Shown: positions 1-7,630, counted from the stretch's first letter. The stretch: 64,000 bases of DNA from Pantoea eucalypti (GCF_009646115.1 NZ_CP045720.1:3224001-3288000); one strand, 5' to 3'. Notes: generated from the sequence alone by a model not told the origin. Program-made: numbers and translations.

Positions 1-174
1 CATGAAATCAATCAGGCAATTACTCAGATGGAAGCGGTAACGCAGCAGAACGCAGCGCTGGTACAGGAAGCATCAGCCGCCTCTCAGGCACTGCAGGATC
101 AAGCCGAGCGCATGGCACAGGCGATGAGCGTGTTCAATACCGGCAAGCTTTCTCTGCAACCCGTACTGCGTTAA
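1..174 (+). CDS. Methyl-accepting chemotaxis protein, C-terminal end (5' truncated by window)
   Basis: An open frame enters from the left edge and ends at TAA 172-174, giving the last 57 residues. The stretch ITQMEAVTQQNAALVQEAS followed by a Q/A-rich helix is typical of the cytoplasmic signalling helix just after the hairpin tip of chemoreceptors, where methylation sites and the return coiled coil lie. The protein would be an inner-membrane receptor relaying to CheA/CheW. The ligand domain is outside the window, so neither the ligand nor a gene name can be given. A terminator follows within 15 bp. Confidence 0.85.
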   Translation, partial: HEINQAITQMEAVTQQNAALVQEASAASQALQDQAERMAQAMSVFNTGKLSLQPVLR

Positions 175-187
175 TCCTTCTTAACGG

Positions 188-210
188 CCCGCCCCGGCGG
201 GTCTTTTTTT
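188..210 (+). terminator. Rho-independent terminator of the chemoreceptor gene
   Basis: CCCGC (188-192) pairs with GCGGG (197-201) around a 4-nt loop, followed by TCTTTTTTT. It lies 14 bp after the receptor stop codon. Confidence 0.8.
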
Positions 211-299
211 ACGCGATGATGGAGAGCGGATAGATTTCAGGCTGTTAACACTGTTCCGAGACAAAGAAAGCTGACGCCACCCGGCGCGTGCAGGAAGGG

Positions 300-460
300 T
301 TTGAGGTTTGAGGTTTGAGGTTTGAGGTTTGAGGTTTGAGGTTTGAGGTTTGAGGTTTGAGGTTTGAGGTTTGAGGTTTGAGGTTTGAGGTTTGAGGTTT
401 GAGGTTTGAGGTTTGAGGTTTGAGGTTTGAGGTTTGAGGTTTGAGGTTTGAGGTTTGAGG
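300..460. repeat. Heptanucleotide tandem repeat, 23 perfect copies of TTTGAGG
   Basis: The block is exactly 161 bp, 23 uninterrupted copies of TTTGAGG on the plus strand (CCTCAAA on the minus strand). It lies between the chemoreceptor terminator and the terminator of the cold-shock operon, so no recognised gene is interrupted. Perfect arrays of this kind change length by slipped-strand replication. All frames through it are open on the minus strand (repeating SNLKPQT), but that is a by-product of the repeat and I do not call a gene there. Confidence 0.97.
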
Positions 461-477
461 ACAGGAATAGCGGACAC

Positions 478-504
478 AAAAAAGGCCGCCAGAGGCGACC
501 TTTT
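478..504 (-). terminator. Terminator of the cold-shock / small zinc-ribbon unit
   Basis: On the minus strand GGTCGCC, a 3-nt loop TCT and GGCGGCC (one G-T wobble) are followed by TTTTTT. It lies 44 bp beyond the stop of the small ORF at 548-718. Confidence 0.75.
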
Positions 505-547
505 ATTACTATAAATGCAACAACGCTATAAAGCTCACTAGCCTTTA

Positions 548-718
548 TCAGAGCGCGCGAAGCTGGCTCTGAGTTGCAATCCTTGCCATGTTCACCTGAA
601 CGACGACAGATTTGCAGAAAATGCATTTCGCTCCATGCGGATTGGCTCTTGTAACATCAAAATGTGATGTACGAAACTGTGAGCCATTACAGTGAGGACA
701 CTTAAAAGTAATTTTCAG
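548..718 (-). CDS. Small zinc-ribbon-like protein, in frame after the cold-shock gene, non-ATG start
   Basis: Immediately after the cold-shock stop codon the same frame stays open for 56 codons, to TGA at 548-550. It encodes two CxxC knuckles (CPHC at residues 7-10 and CIFC at 32-35, counting from CTG 718), which predicts a one-zinc ribbon of the kind that binds nucleic acid or protein. There is no ATG near the front. AGGA overlaps the upstream stop, and ATT at 710-712 is about 6 nt from it; CTG at 716-718 is the other candidate. A terminator follows. The alternative is stop-codon readthrough giving a fusion. I do not recognise a named family, and the function is unknown. Confidence 0.55.
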   Translation of the reverse strand: MKITFKCPHCNGSQFRTSHFDVTRANPHGAKCIFCKSVVVQVNMARIATQSQLRAL

Positions 719-721
719 TCC

Positions 722-934
722 TTAGAGACCAACAACGTTCGCAGCAGCTGGGCCTTTGGCGCCATTTTCTACTGTGAATTCAACTTGCTGACCTTCATCT
801 AATGAACGGAAATCGGTGCCCTGGATTGCAGAGAAATGTACGAATACATCTTTGCTGCCGTCTGCAGGAGAAATGAAACCGAAGCCTTTCTCTGCGTTAA
901 ACCATTTAACGGTACCGCGAATTTTGTTAGACAT
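722..934 (-). CDS. Cold-shock domain protein (CspA/CspE family)
   Basis: Seventy residues, the standard length of a bacterial cold-shock protein. RNP1 (KGFGFI, about residues 16-21) and RNP2 (VFVHF, about 30-34) are intact, so it should be a cytoplasmic single-strand RNA/DNA chaperone that melts secondary structure. The start ATG (932-934) has AAGG about 9 nt upstream. A long untranslated leader (see 935-1150) resembles the temperature-responsive leaders of cspA-type genes. Which csp paralogue it is cannot be settled by reading. A four-cysteine ORF follows in the same frame directly after its stop. Confidence 0.92.
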   Translation of the reverse strand: MSNKIRGTVKWFNAEKGFGFISPADGSKDVFVHFSAIQGTDFRSLDEGQQVEFTVENGAKGPAAANVVGL

Positions 935-1150
935 GCTTAAATCCTTAATATATCGAGCCTTCCGGCATAATGGCCTGAGAACAGATTTTAATCAGAACGT
1001 AAGAGAAGACTCAAAAAGAAGGGATGTCTCGCGACAAACTTAGAGATGAGAACTGCTTTGGTTACTTACTTTGATAGTGTCTGTTAATCAAACCGACGAT
1101 TCATTAGGCCACACTTCTCACAGTGACGCAACTCCTAATTCAAATTAATT
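935..1150 (-). promoter_or_regulatory. Gene-free region with the probable long csp leader and promoter
   Basis: About 200 bp without an ORF precede the cold-shock gene, ending in a gap between the gene and the AT-rich stretch around 1130-1150. cspA-type genes have leaders of roughly 150 nt acting as RNA thermosensors, and the spacing fits one. I could not place the -10/-35 or a cold box with confidence. Confidence 0.4.
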
Positions 1151-1267
1151 GTAATCCGTCGACTGGAGAACATGAAAGCGCGAGACTCTCTCAGGGAAGC
1201 AACCTGGCAGGGCTCTGCAGCGATGCGTCCCTGCCGACATAAAGAGAAGTGGAGATACCCACAGAGC

Positions 1268-1295
1268 AAAAAAGGGCGAGGCTCACGCCTCGCCC
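1268..1295 (-). terminator. Terminator after the tailspike gene
   Basis: On the minus strand GGGCGAGGC, loop GTGA and GCCTCGCCC are followed by TTTTTTGC, 16 bp past the tailspike stop. It ends the phage-remnant transcript before the csp region. Confidence 0.85.
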
Positions 1296-1310
1296 AAAAC
1301 ATGCCGATTA

Positions 1311-3065
1311 TCAGTCGTAGTAAGGAACCTTACGGTCCACGCCGTTGATATTGATCAGCACAAAACCGGTTGGCGCGGTCTTATTCGCCGGTGTACCCGC
1401 CGCAGTCGCCAGCGTCACCACCCCTTTCTCGTTGGCACCGATACCCGCCAGCCCATTGTGCATGCCGAAACGTGCAGCGGGTTTCAGGTTGCTGATTTTG
1501 GTGATGTCATCAACCATCGTCATATCTGACTGGAACAGCGAGCAGGAACCGGTATCAAACCGGGTGGGACCCGTGGTCTTCAGATTGAACATGGTCTCGC
1601 CGCTATTGGCTTTCAGCTTGACCCAGATTACGGCATAGGTGGTCCCTACCCGGCCATAACGAATGTCCAGCACAGAAGGTTGTCCCATATGGTAAGCATC
1701 GGCCCAGACCGTCTCCAGTCGCTGCAGGTTGATCAGGGTTTTACCGGTGGCCGGCATATTTACCGGTGAACCGGCGGTGCCGGACGGCGTGGTGGCATCC
1801 GCTTTACCGATCAGCTCCATCACCCATTGCTGGTTAGGCGCCGGGAAATAGAGCTGCCCCAGCCGATACCAGTTATCGGTAGCGGTGTTGTTCACCACTT
1901 TATAGCCACTGTAATAGCCGGCACGCAGTGAACCGGTCATGAACGTGCCGTAGTTCTCATCCCGACGGTAGCCATATTCAAAAGTCGATAGCCATTTGTT
2001 TCCGGCTATATCATTGGTGATTTTCGCCCCCGCCTGCAGGTTGATATGACGCATCACCACGCGGGCATTGTTGAGATTGAGCGGCGTGGCGCAATCTTCA
2101 ATGTTAAGCGTTTCGATGTTCCAGCCCCCGTCCGACAGATCACCCGGGTTAGTCGTGTGCTCAATCCAGACGTTGCGCATGACTCCCTGTGTGACGCGCG
2201 GCATGTAGAGCGTGGCGTCCCCATAGCCCGACTGGAAGTTAGCATTACACAGCTCAATCGCTGTTGAGTGGTCCCAGTTTCCCTTTGGTGTATTTGACCA
2301 GCCGACATCAAACACACGGGAATAGGTACTGGAGCTGTAGATCTGATCGAATTTACTGTCGAGCGTATCCTGCAGTTTAAAGACAGTTCCCCCGGTGCTT
2401 TGAGCCTTGAAGCAGAAGATATTGACGATCTGGCCTCCAACAATCGTATTTTCAAAGAATGGCTGAATGTTGCTGCACTGTTCAGGCGTGACGGTGACTT
2501 TGAGAGAGGTGTCGACAGTTCCGGCGTTAGCCTGTCCGTGCCAGCAAATGCCTTTAATGACGATTTTGCGCGCATTCACCTTGAATACCGTATTCGCGCT
2601 TTTGTCAGAGACAATGGTGGTGCGGGGTGACGATCCGAGTTCGGTATCATCACCGCTGATACCAAAGAACGGCAACTCCGTATCGGTGAGATCGATGGGT
2701 GAAATCAGGAAGCGGCCACCCGGAAATCGCACCGGCATCGCTTTCACGTAGGTGTTGTAGGTCTGGGTCCATGCCAGCATCCGCTTGAAAGCATCAGTAT
2801 CATCGGTGACGCCATCCCCTTTCGCACCGAAGTGCAGAATGTTCACTTCCGTAGGATCGTTGATGGTGCGTTTCCAGTAGAAACCGTTGCCTATCGCCAC
2901 CGTACCGCCATCATCTTTTAGCGGTGTCGTACTCAGGAAACCGACAAAGTCTGCGCCACCCCGGAAGCTGGAGTCCTTATCGTAATAGCGTTTAAGGCTG
3001 GCGACTTCACCTGATTTTGGTGGAACAGTGGTACGCAGTTCAGCAAAAGAGTTAACTTCGATCAT
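1311..3065 (-). CDS. Phage tailspike with pectate-lyase-like beta-helix
   Basis: 584 residues from ATG 3065, which follows GAGGAGG; the open frame runs further upstream but those codons have no such signal. Residues 1-70 form a short N-terminal adapter. NILHFGAKGDGVTDDTDAF (about residues 75-93) is the signature that opens Pectate_lyase_3 right-handed beta-helix domains in phage tailspikes, which bind and usually cleave capsule, LPS or exopolysaccharide. The long middle is consistent with a beta-helix; the catalytic residues cannot be assigned by eye. It is the last gene of the lysis unit, an unusual place since no tail genes are present. The virion part it would attach to is not encoded nearby. 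Confidence 0.8.
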   Translation of the reverse strand: MIEVNSFAELRTTVPPKSGEVASLKRYYDKDSSFRGGADFVGFLSTTPLKDDGGTVAIGNGFYWKRTINDPTEVNILHFGAKGDGVTDDTDAFKRMLAWTQTYNTYVKAMPVRFPGGRFLISPIDLTDTELPFFGISGDDTELGSSPRTTIVSDKSANTVFKVNARKIVIKGICWHGQANAGTVDTSLKVTVTPEQCSNIQPFFENTIVGGQIVNIFCFKAQSTGGTVFKLQDTLDSKFDQIYSSSTYSRVFDVGWSNTPKGNWDHSTAIELCNANFQSGYGDATLYMPRVTQGVMRNVWIEHTTNPGDLSDGGWNIETLNIEDCATPLNLNNARVVMRHINLQAGAKITNDIAGNKWLSTFEYGYRRDENYGTFMTGSLRAGYYSGYKVVNNTATDNWYRLGQLYFPAPNQQWVMELIGKADATTPSGTAGSPVNMPATGKTLINLQRLETVWADAYHMGQPSVLDIRYGRVGTTYAVIWVKLKANSGETMFNLKTTGPTRFDTGSCSLFQSDMTMVDDITKISNLKPAARFGMHNGLAGIGANEKGVVTLATAAGTPANKTAPTGFVLININGVDRKVPYYD

Positions 3066-3111
3066 AGAATCCTCCTCAGGATCACAGAGATATCGCGCTG
3101 AAATCAGCGCA

Positions 3112-3348
3112 CTACTTAGCCGCAGCCGGATGGCCGCAAAGGGAGTCCCACATGTCGTTGTGGGTGTTGATGGCGCGCACCGTACGAACGTCCATTTTTT
3201 GCGCGTCATCGCCGTAGGTATAAAGAGGGGAAAAAAGTACGCAGGCAGAGTCGGTAATTGCTACCGGCTCAGGGTTTGTGGTATTTCGACTGCTGCAGCT
3301 TGTCACGAGCAGTAGCGTCATCAAGGCTATGGTTGTCGGTCGCCACAC
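3112..3348 (-). CDS. Rz1-like spanin lipoprotein (o-spanin), embedded in and overlapping Rz
   Basis: Starts at GTG 3346-3348, six bases after GAGGAGG, in a different frame inside the Rz gene; 78 residues. The N-terminus has a short hydrophobic stretch and a lipobox ending LLLVTSC (Cys about residue 18), followed by a small NPEP-containing segment. This is the usual design of Rz1: an outer-membrane lipoprotein that pairs with Rz and fuses the two membranes in the last step of lysis. It is longer than lambda Rz1, running some 50 nt past the Rz stop. An ATG at 3319-3321 would remove the N-terminal basic residue and is less likely. Confidence 0.7.
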   Translation of the reverse strand: MWRPTTIALMTLLLVTSCSSRNTTNPEPVAITDSACVLFSPLYTYGDDAQKMDVRTVRAINTHNDMWDSLCGHPAAAK

Positions 3349-3562
3349 GGTTAGCCTCCTCGCGGTTGTGTTGTTGCTGTTGCGCCACCGCGCTAACGCG
3401 GGACGCCTCCTGTTGCGCGTTATCGACGTCAGAACGTGCTTTTTGCTGCACTTTGCCGATTTTTTTGCCGCCGAAATAACTGGCGCCCAGCGCCGCAATC
3501 ACGCCAGCGAGTGCGGCCAGCCAGTGCCAGCTGCCGCCCAGTAAGGTGGTAATGAGAGTCAT
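3269..3562 (-). CDS. Rz-like i-spanin
   Basis: 97 residues. One membrane segment near the N-terminus (about residues 10-30, WLAALAGVIAALGASYFGG) is followed by a charged, glutamine-rich helix expected to form a periplasmic coiled coil. This is the inner-membrane partner of Rz1. Its ATG overlaps the holin stop by 4 bp (ATGA), and Rz1 lies nested in another frame, both typical of a phage lysis cassette. No enzyme motif is present. Confidence 0.75.
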   Translation of the reverse strand: MTLITTLLGGSWHWLAALAGVIAALGASYFGGKKIGKVQQKARSDVDNAQQEASRVSAVAQQQQHNREEANRVATDNHSLDDATARDKLQQSKYHKP

Positions 3563-3906
3563 GGTTTCGCTCCTCCCGCCTGCTCCTTCGCGGTGAGCAG
3601 GTTTTTCTGACGAACAAACTGGGCAATCACCCCCATCGCCACCATGAACGCGCCCACGAGCCCCAGGTAGTTGTGTGGCAGAATCGATTTCACGTCTTCC
3701 GGCAGCACGTTCCAGGCATCAACGGCGGCAGAGGGGAATGACTGCGCCCAGGCGCTGAGCATGGAGCCCAACGACGCAAGCCAGACAGACCAGGTTTTGA
3801 AGAGCAGGCGGGCATGAGAGACAAACTGCAGGGTGGTAAAGCGCTGCAGCAGCAGCAGAATGATGATTGCCGTCAGCACGGCAATGAGAAACATGAGCCA
3901 TCTCAT
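3559..3906 (-). CDS. Phage holin-like membrane protein
   Basis: 115 residues with a strongly hydrophobic N-terminal segment (about residues 4-20), a middle amphipathic stretch, and a second hydrophobic segment (about 80-98, YLGLVGAFMVAMGVIAQFV), ending in a charged tail. Position between endolysin and Rz, with 4-bp overlaps on both sides, marks it as the holin that permeabilises the inner membrane at lysis time. The class is not clear, as helix count and topology are uncertain. Confidence 0.7.
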   Translation of the reverse strand: MRWLMFLIAVLTAIIILLLLQRFTTLQFVSHARLLFKTWSVWLASLGSMLSAWAQSFPSAAVDAWNVLPEDVKSILPHNYLGLVGAFMVAMGVIAQFVRQKNLLTAKEQAGGAKP

Positions 3907-4370
3907 AGCAGCCCCCTGTAAATCGCATAGGTGCCGGTGCGCATCATCTCCGCATGACGCCGGGCCCGGCCCGGCGTCTGACGCGCCCAGAGGCTGTTCA
4001 TCATCGCGTCAGCCGCATCACTAAACTGTTCAGCGATGATGGAGGTGAGCATGTTTTTGAACTGCAGGACGCCCTCCACGCCCAGTTGATACGTCATGCT
4101 CAGCAACACATCGGTGCGAGCGTCATTGCACTTTGTCAGCGCATCGCGCAGCAGCTCCCTGCCCTGCATCTCCTGAACTTTGTTTTCCAGAATGCACTGC
4201 TTCCAGACATCACCGACGCGCCGTGGCACGCGGAAAGTGTAATTACTGAGCGACGCCCCTTTTGGCCCAATGCGTATGCCGCCCGCCACCGTGGGGAAAC
4301 CCAGCGTGTCGAGATAAGGTGTGTCGACATATCCCTCTTCAAAATTCAGTACTGCGATGATCTGGCTCAT
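3903..4370 (-). CDS. Phage endolysin, T4-lysozyme-like (GH24) muramidase
   Basis: 155 residues with GAGGAG before the ATG. Glu12, Asp21 and Thr27 lie in the order and spacing of the T4 lysozyme catalytic triad Glu11-Asp20-Thr26, each within a matching local motif (EEGY...YLDTLGFPTVAGG). It should cut the MurNAc-GlcNAc bond of peptidoglycan. There is no N-terminal membrane helix, so it needs the holin for release. First gene of the endolysin-holin-Rz/Rz1-tailspike unit. Confidence 0.85.
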   Translation of the reverse strand: MSQIIAVLNFEEGYVDTPYLDTLGFPTVAGGIRIGPKGASLSNYTFRVPRRVGDVWKQCILENKVQEMQGRELLRDALTKCNDARTDVLLSMTYQLGVEGVLQFKNMLTSIIAEQFSDAADAMMNSLWARQTPGRARRHAEMMRTGTYAIYRGLL

Positions 4371-4573
4371 ACGGACTCCTCAATGACGAATTAAGGCCTT
4401 CAGCCTTGTGAAAATAAATACATAACGCCCGCTGATCATTAACAAGCCCGGCACAGCAAAAGGCCTTGCTGAAGCTGCAGCAAAACTAAACAGTAATTCA
4501 GCAGATTGCGCCCAATGAGAGCTGGAGATAACAAAGCCTTAGCCGGAACGAAAAACGGCGCGCGCTTCGTGCT

Positions 4574-4852
4574 TCAGCTCACGGCGTAGAGATGAACATG
4601 CGGAAGACAGCAATTGTCGAAACTGGGTGTTTCCTGACTGGTCACGCGGGGTGTTGTGATTGCGCGATCAACGCGCGGGGCGACCTGACGCTGGCAGATT
4701 TGCTCTGCACGCCTCAGGGTTGGTGGTTCAGCTGGAAAGTTCAGTGCCTGATCGATGCTCTGTTGCAGGCTGCTGAGAGGCTGGCGCCGCCGATGGCGAC
4801 GCGTACGAGCGTTGCCAGTGAAAACGCTTTTGCCATAGTGAATAATCGCCAT
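4574..4852 (-). CDS. Hypothetical basic protein of the phage remnant
   Basis: 92 residues beginning MAIIHYGKSVFTGNARTRRH, with a good ribosome-binding site (GGAGGAG, 2-3 bp before the ATG at 4852). The N-terminal third is rich in Arg/His; the rest has no motif I recognise. It lies between the repressor and the lysis genes on the same strand, where temperate phages of enterobacteria often carry small host-takeover proteins, but I see no direct evidence for that role. It overlaps a second frame at 4741-5034, so at most one or both may be translated. Confidence 0.45.
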   Translation of the reverse strand: MAIIHYGKSVFTGNARTRRHRRRQPLSSLQQSIDQALNFPAEPPTLRRAEQICQRQVAPRVDRAITTPRVTSQETPSFDNCCLPHVHLYAVS

Positions 4853-5034
4853 AACTCCTCCTGTGAATGAGTATTTGGCGATGGGGTGGCAGGCGCGAGC
4901 TTTCGGGAAACCGAAGGGACCCGAATGTCGTATATCGCGGTCGCACGCTCACCGCCCGGCTGCGTAAGCAGCCAGGTGGAAAGTAAGCGAGGGGAAATAA
5001 ACGGCATCTGACGACGCTGCATTTGCGCATCCAC
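4741..5034 (-). CDS. Hypothetical ORF overlapping the preceding small gene
   Basis: 97 residues (MDAQMQRRQMPFISPRLLST...), overlapping 4574-4852 in another frame; a longer third frame (4728-5051) runs beside it. Overlapping small ORFs in this phage position are common, but no Shine-Dalgarno or motif favours this frame. It may be only open sequence. Confidence 0.25.
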   Translation of the reverse strand: MDAQMQRRQMPFISPRLLSTWLLTQPGGERATAIYDIRVPSVSRKLAPATPSPNTHSQEELWRLFTMAKAFSLATLVRVAIGGASLSAACNRASIRH

Positions 5035-5147
5035 CCCATCCCAAAGTTCACTGACTTTTGGGTGGTATGATTCGCGCTTGTGCAGCGCCTGAATTGTTTA
5101 AGAGCGGGTCATCCCTGAAAAGAACGTCTTCGTTCATCCATGTCCAA

Positions 5148-5176
5148 ATTATTAACAGGTTCTTATGCTTTATCAA
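5148..5176 (-). promoter_or_regulatory. Candidate sigma-70 promoter firing toward the lysis genes
   Basis: On the minus strand TTGATA (5171-5176) and TAATAAT (5148-5154) are separated by 16 bp. Two operator-like dyads (5152-5166, 5176-5190) overlap it, so it looks repressor-controlled. Confidence 0.4.
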
Positions 5177-5212
5177 ACACTGTTGGTTAATTTTTTATTT
5201 ACCGCTGGTTAA
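5152..5212. promoter_or_regulatory. Left operator cluster of the CI-like repressor (proposed)
   Basis: Three sites fit a 15-bp dyad TTAACC-N3-GGTTAA to differing extents: TTTACCGCTGGTTAA at 5198-5212 (best), AACACTGTTGGTTAA at 5176-5190 (one good half), and a degenerate TTAACAGGTTCTTAT at 5152-5166. Related sites lie around the repressor start (5999-6107). Confidence 0.45.
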
Positions 5213-5274
5213 ATTTATGAATTTATGCCGATTATTTTTTTGCAGCTCTCCGGAGAAAAGCGGCAGAAACGGCT

Positions 5275-6006
5275 TTAGCCGAGAATTTGATAGTGTCGCG
5301 CCTGGCTCATAATCACTTTTGCGAGCACCTTCAGGCTGGTGACCTCATCACGATTGAGATACCACGTTTCATAGCGTTTATTATCTGATATCACTGCAAT
5401 TTTTTTATGCTGCAGCTGCAGGCGTTTGAGGTAGAGCTGCTCGTCGAGGGTAAAAATATAGATACCATCGCCGTCAAACATCCGCACGCTGATATCCACA
5501 AACAGCTGATCGCGCGGTGCAAAGGTGTCAGCCATAGAATCACTGTTGATAGCGATCAACCGAATGTTTTCCGCCGGACGGCCGTTGAACAGAACCCGTG
5601 CCTCATCCAGACCATATTCAATCGCCTGGATAGTCTCGACAAACTCATCGCGCGCGGGCAGGCCCGCAGCACTGCGCTGACCAATGTCGAGGCTATCAAT
5701 ACGAAACACACTCTTTTGGCCAGTGAGTGTACTCATCGCTACAGGTTCAGTGGATTGCTCCATGCCGTACTGGAGCCACTCTACCCTGACGCCCAGCAAT
5801 TGACTGAGTGCCAGTAAATTGCCGCCATCAGGCACTGACTGCGCGTTAAACCACTTCCACACGCCTGGCGTTGAAATTTTACAGCCTTGCTGCTGCAGAG
5901 CTCTGGCAACCTGTTTGTTTCGTCCATGTCCGACAATGCCGGCACTCTCACAGGCCGCTATCAGCCTGGCGGTGAAAGCTTGTCTTGTACTTTCTTTTTT
6001 AACCAT
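5275..6006 (-). CDS. CI-type phage repressor with LexA-like S24 autoprotease domain
   Basis: 243 residues. The N-terminal ~80 residues form a helix-turn-helix region (GHGRNKQVARALQQQG...TPGVWKWFNAQ). The C-terminal domain holds Ser157 in NSDSM and Lys194 in LYLKR, 37 apart as in LexA, and a plausible Ala114-Gly115 cleavage site (SAAGLPA). It should hold a prophage silent and be cleaved after RecA activation. The start codon lies inside a near-perfect dyad (5999-6013), which suggests autorepression. It points the same way as the lysis genes, unlike an intact lambda immunity region, and no Cro or divergent early gene follows it upstream. Confidence 0.88.
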   Translation of the reverse strand: MVKKESTRQAFTARLIAACESAGIVGHGRNKQVARALQQQGCKISTPGVWKWFNAQSVPDGGNLLALSQLLGVRVEWLQYGMEQSTEPVAMSTLTGQKSVFRIDSLDIGQRSAAGLPARDEFVETIQAIEYGLDEARVLFNGRPAENIRLIAINSDSMADTFAPRDQLFVDISVRMFDGDGIYIFTLDEQLYLKRLQLQHKKIAVISDNKRYETWYLNRDEVTSLKVLAKVIMSQARHYQILG

Positions 6007-6107
6007 TAGTTAATAATCAGCCATAGAAGAGATACTGGATGTTATTTTCGTTATTGCTACCAGTTCATTTTATATTACCGCTCGTTTACTACCTAACCGC
6101 TTTATCA
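5999..6107. promoter_or_regulatory. Right operator cluster around the repressor start (proposed)
   Basis: TTAACCATTAGTTAA at 5999-6013 overlaps the repressor ATG. ATTACCGCTCGTTTA (6074-6088) and CTAACCGCTTTATCA (6093-6107) are weaker versions of the same 15-bp dyad seen at 5198-5212. The rest of 6110-6310 holds no gene and no tRNA that I can see. Confidence 0.45.
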
Positions 6108-6314
6108 AGCATTGCTAACTATCATTATCCGCTTCAGCCTGCGGCTAAACAAAAAATATTGCCTCAGGCCGCTTGCAGCCCCGGCTTTCAGGAATGTTCC
6201 GTAAGAAATTGCGTGAATATCAGGCAGCATAATTGCCAGGGATGACGAGAACAGAACAGAAAATGATCTGATGCGCAGAAAATCCTATCTTTCACTGGTC
6301 CGAAAAATCGGGAT

Positions 6315-6346
6315 AAAAAAAACGGGAGCCTTTGAAAGACTCCCGC
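6315..6346 (-). terminator. Terminator of the proBA operon
   Basis: CGGGAG (6323-6328) pairs with CTCCCG (6340-6345); on the minus strand the hairpin is followed by a run of eight T. It lies 21 bp after proA. Confidence 0.8.
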
Positions 6347-6366
6347 TTTGTTAAAAATTATCGTCG

Positions 6367-7620
6367 TTATGGGCGGAGCGTATCGTCTCCCCACGCTATC
6401 CATTTATAGGTGGTCAGCGCCTCTAACCCCATGGGGCCACGGGCATGCAATTTCTGTGTACTGACCGCCACTTCCGCGCCCAGGCCAAATTGACCCCCAT
6501 CGGTGAAGCGGGTGCTGGCGTTGACATAAACCGCTGACGAGTCGACCTGACGAACAAAACGCGCGGCATTACGCGTATTACGGGTGAGGATAGCATCTGA
6601 GTGCTGTGTGCCGTGCGTACGAATGTGATCGATCGCCTCATCCATATCCGCCACCAATTTAACGTTAAGATCCAGCGACAGCCACTCGTTATTGTATTGC
6701 TGAGGATTCACGGGTTTCACCGGGGCGGGGCCATGCTGAAGTTGTGCCAGCACGTTGCTGTCAGCATGCAGCGCGATTCCTTCCTGCGCCATTCGCGCGC
6801 TGAAAGCTGGCAGAAAACGTTCGGCCATCGCCTGGTCCACCAGCAGCGTTTCCAGTGAGTTACAGGCGCTGGGACGCTGTTTCTTGGCGTTGACGATCAC
6901 ATCAAGTGCCGGTTCAATCTCCATCGTCTCATCAATGTAGATATGGCAGACGCCAATGCCGCCGGTAATCACCGGAATGGTGGAGTTCTCGCGACACAGT
7001 TTATGCAGCCCGGCTCCGCCGCGCGGGATTAGCATGTCGACGTAGCGATCCAGCTTCAGCAGCTGATTCACCAGCTCGCGGTCAGGATTTTCAATCGCCT
7101 GGACAATGGCTACCGGTAAACCGTGCTGCTTCAGCGCTTTCTGAATGACCCGAACGGTGGCCGCATTGGTGCGCCAGGTCTCTTTGCCGCCACGCAGAAT
7201 AGCGGCGTTGCCGGTTTTCAGGCACAGACTGGCGACGTCAACCGTCACATTAGGGCGCGCCTCATAAATCACCGCAACGACGCCCAGCGGCACGCGACGG
7301 CGTTCAATGCGCAGCCCGCTGTCGAGCTGACCACCGTCGATTAACTGCCCTACCGGATCGGCAAGCTGACAAACCTGGCGCACATCGCTGGCGATGCTGC
7401 TGAGGCGTTGCGGATTAAGCGTCAGTCGATCTAATAACGCGGCGCTCATGCCGTTCTGACGCGCATCGGCTAAATCCAGCTCGTTAGCCGCCAGAATGTC
7501 AGCGCTCTCGGCTTCCAACCGGTCAGCAATGGTCATCAGAACATCGTTCTTTTCTGCCGTTGACAGATCGGCCACGGTATACGCTGCGGCACGCGCCGCT
7601 TTTCCCATCTCTTCAAGCAT
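6367..7620 (-). CDS. proA: Glutamate-5-semialdehyde dehydrogenase (gamma-glutamyl phosphate reductase)
   Basis: 417 residues, the usual family length. NADPH-dependent reduction of gamma-glutamyl phosphate to glutamate-5-semialdehyde, second step of proline synthesis, in the cytoplasm. The aldehyde-dehydrogenase-type nucleophile Cys253 sits in [12 protein letters not shown], and the cofactor region contains EARPNVTVD and RGGKE. It lies 10 bp after proB on the same strand, forming proBA, and is closed by a terminator. In E. coli thrW and a prophage follow this gene; here a phage remnant follows without a visible tRNA. Confidence 0.97.
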   Translation of the reverse strand: MLEEMGKAARAAAYTVADLSTAEKNDVLMTIADRLEAESADILAANELDLADARQNGMSAALLDRLTLNPQRLSSIASDVRQVCQLADPVGQLIDGGQLDSGLRIERRRVPLGVVAVIYEARPNVTVDVASLCLKTGNAAILRGGKETWRTNAATVRVIQKALKQHGLPVAIVQAIENPDRELVNQLLKLDRYVDMLIPRGGAGLHKLCRENSTIPVITGGIGVCHIYIDETMEIEPALDVIVNAKKQRPSACNSLETLLVDQAMAERFLPAFSARMAQEGIALHADSNVLAQLQHGPAPVKPVNPQQYNNEWLSLDLNVKLVADMDEAIDHIRTHGTQHSDAILTRNTRNAARFVRQVDSSAVYVNASTRFTDGGQFGLGAEVAVSTQKLHARGPMGLEALTTYKWIAWGDDTLRP

Positions 7621-7630
7621 TGTCCGCTCC

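Noticed and set aside
300..460. CRISPR array or telomere-like sequence
   Set aside because: There are no spacers between units, and the repeat is a plain 7-bp tandem without cas genes.
237..626. Long minus-strand frame made of repeating SNLKPQT heptapeptides
   Set aside because: It is produced by the 7-bp DNA repeat, has no ribosome site, and overlaps the terminator and the small ribbon ORF in another frame.
3066..3209. N-terminal extension of the tailspike
   Set aside because: The extra codons overlap the Rz1 end, carry no ribosome site, and the internal ATG has GAGGAGG.
6040..6310. thrW-like tRNA as phage attachment site beside proA
   Set aside because: No cloverleaf, CCA end or tRNA-like arm was found on either strand.
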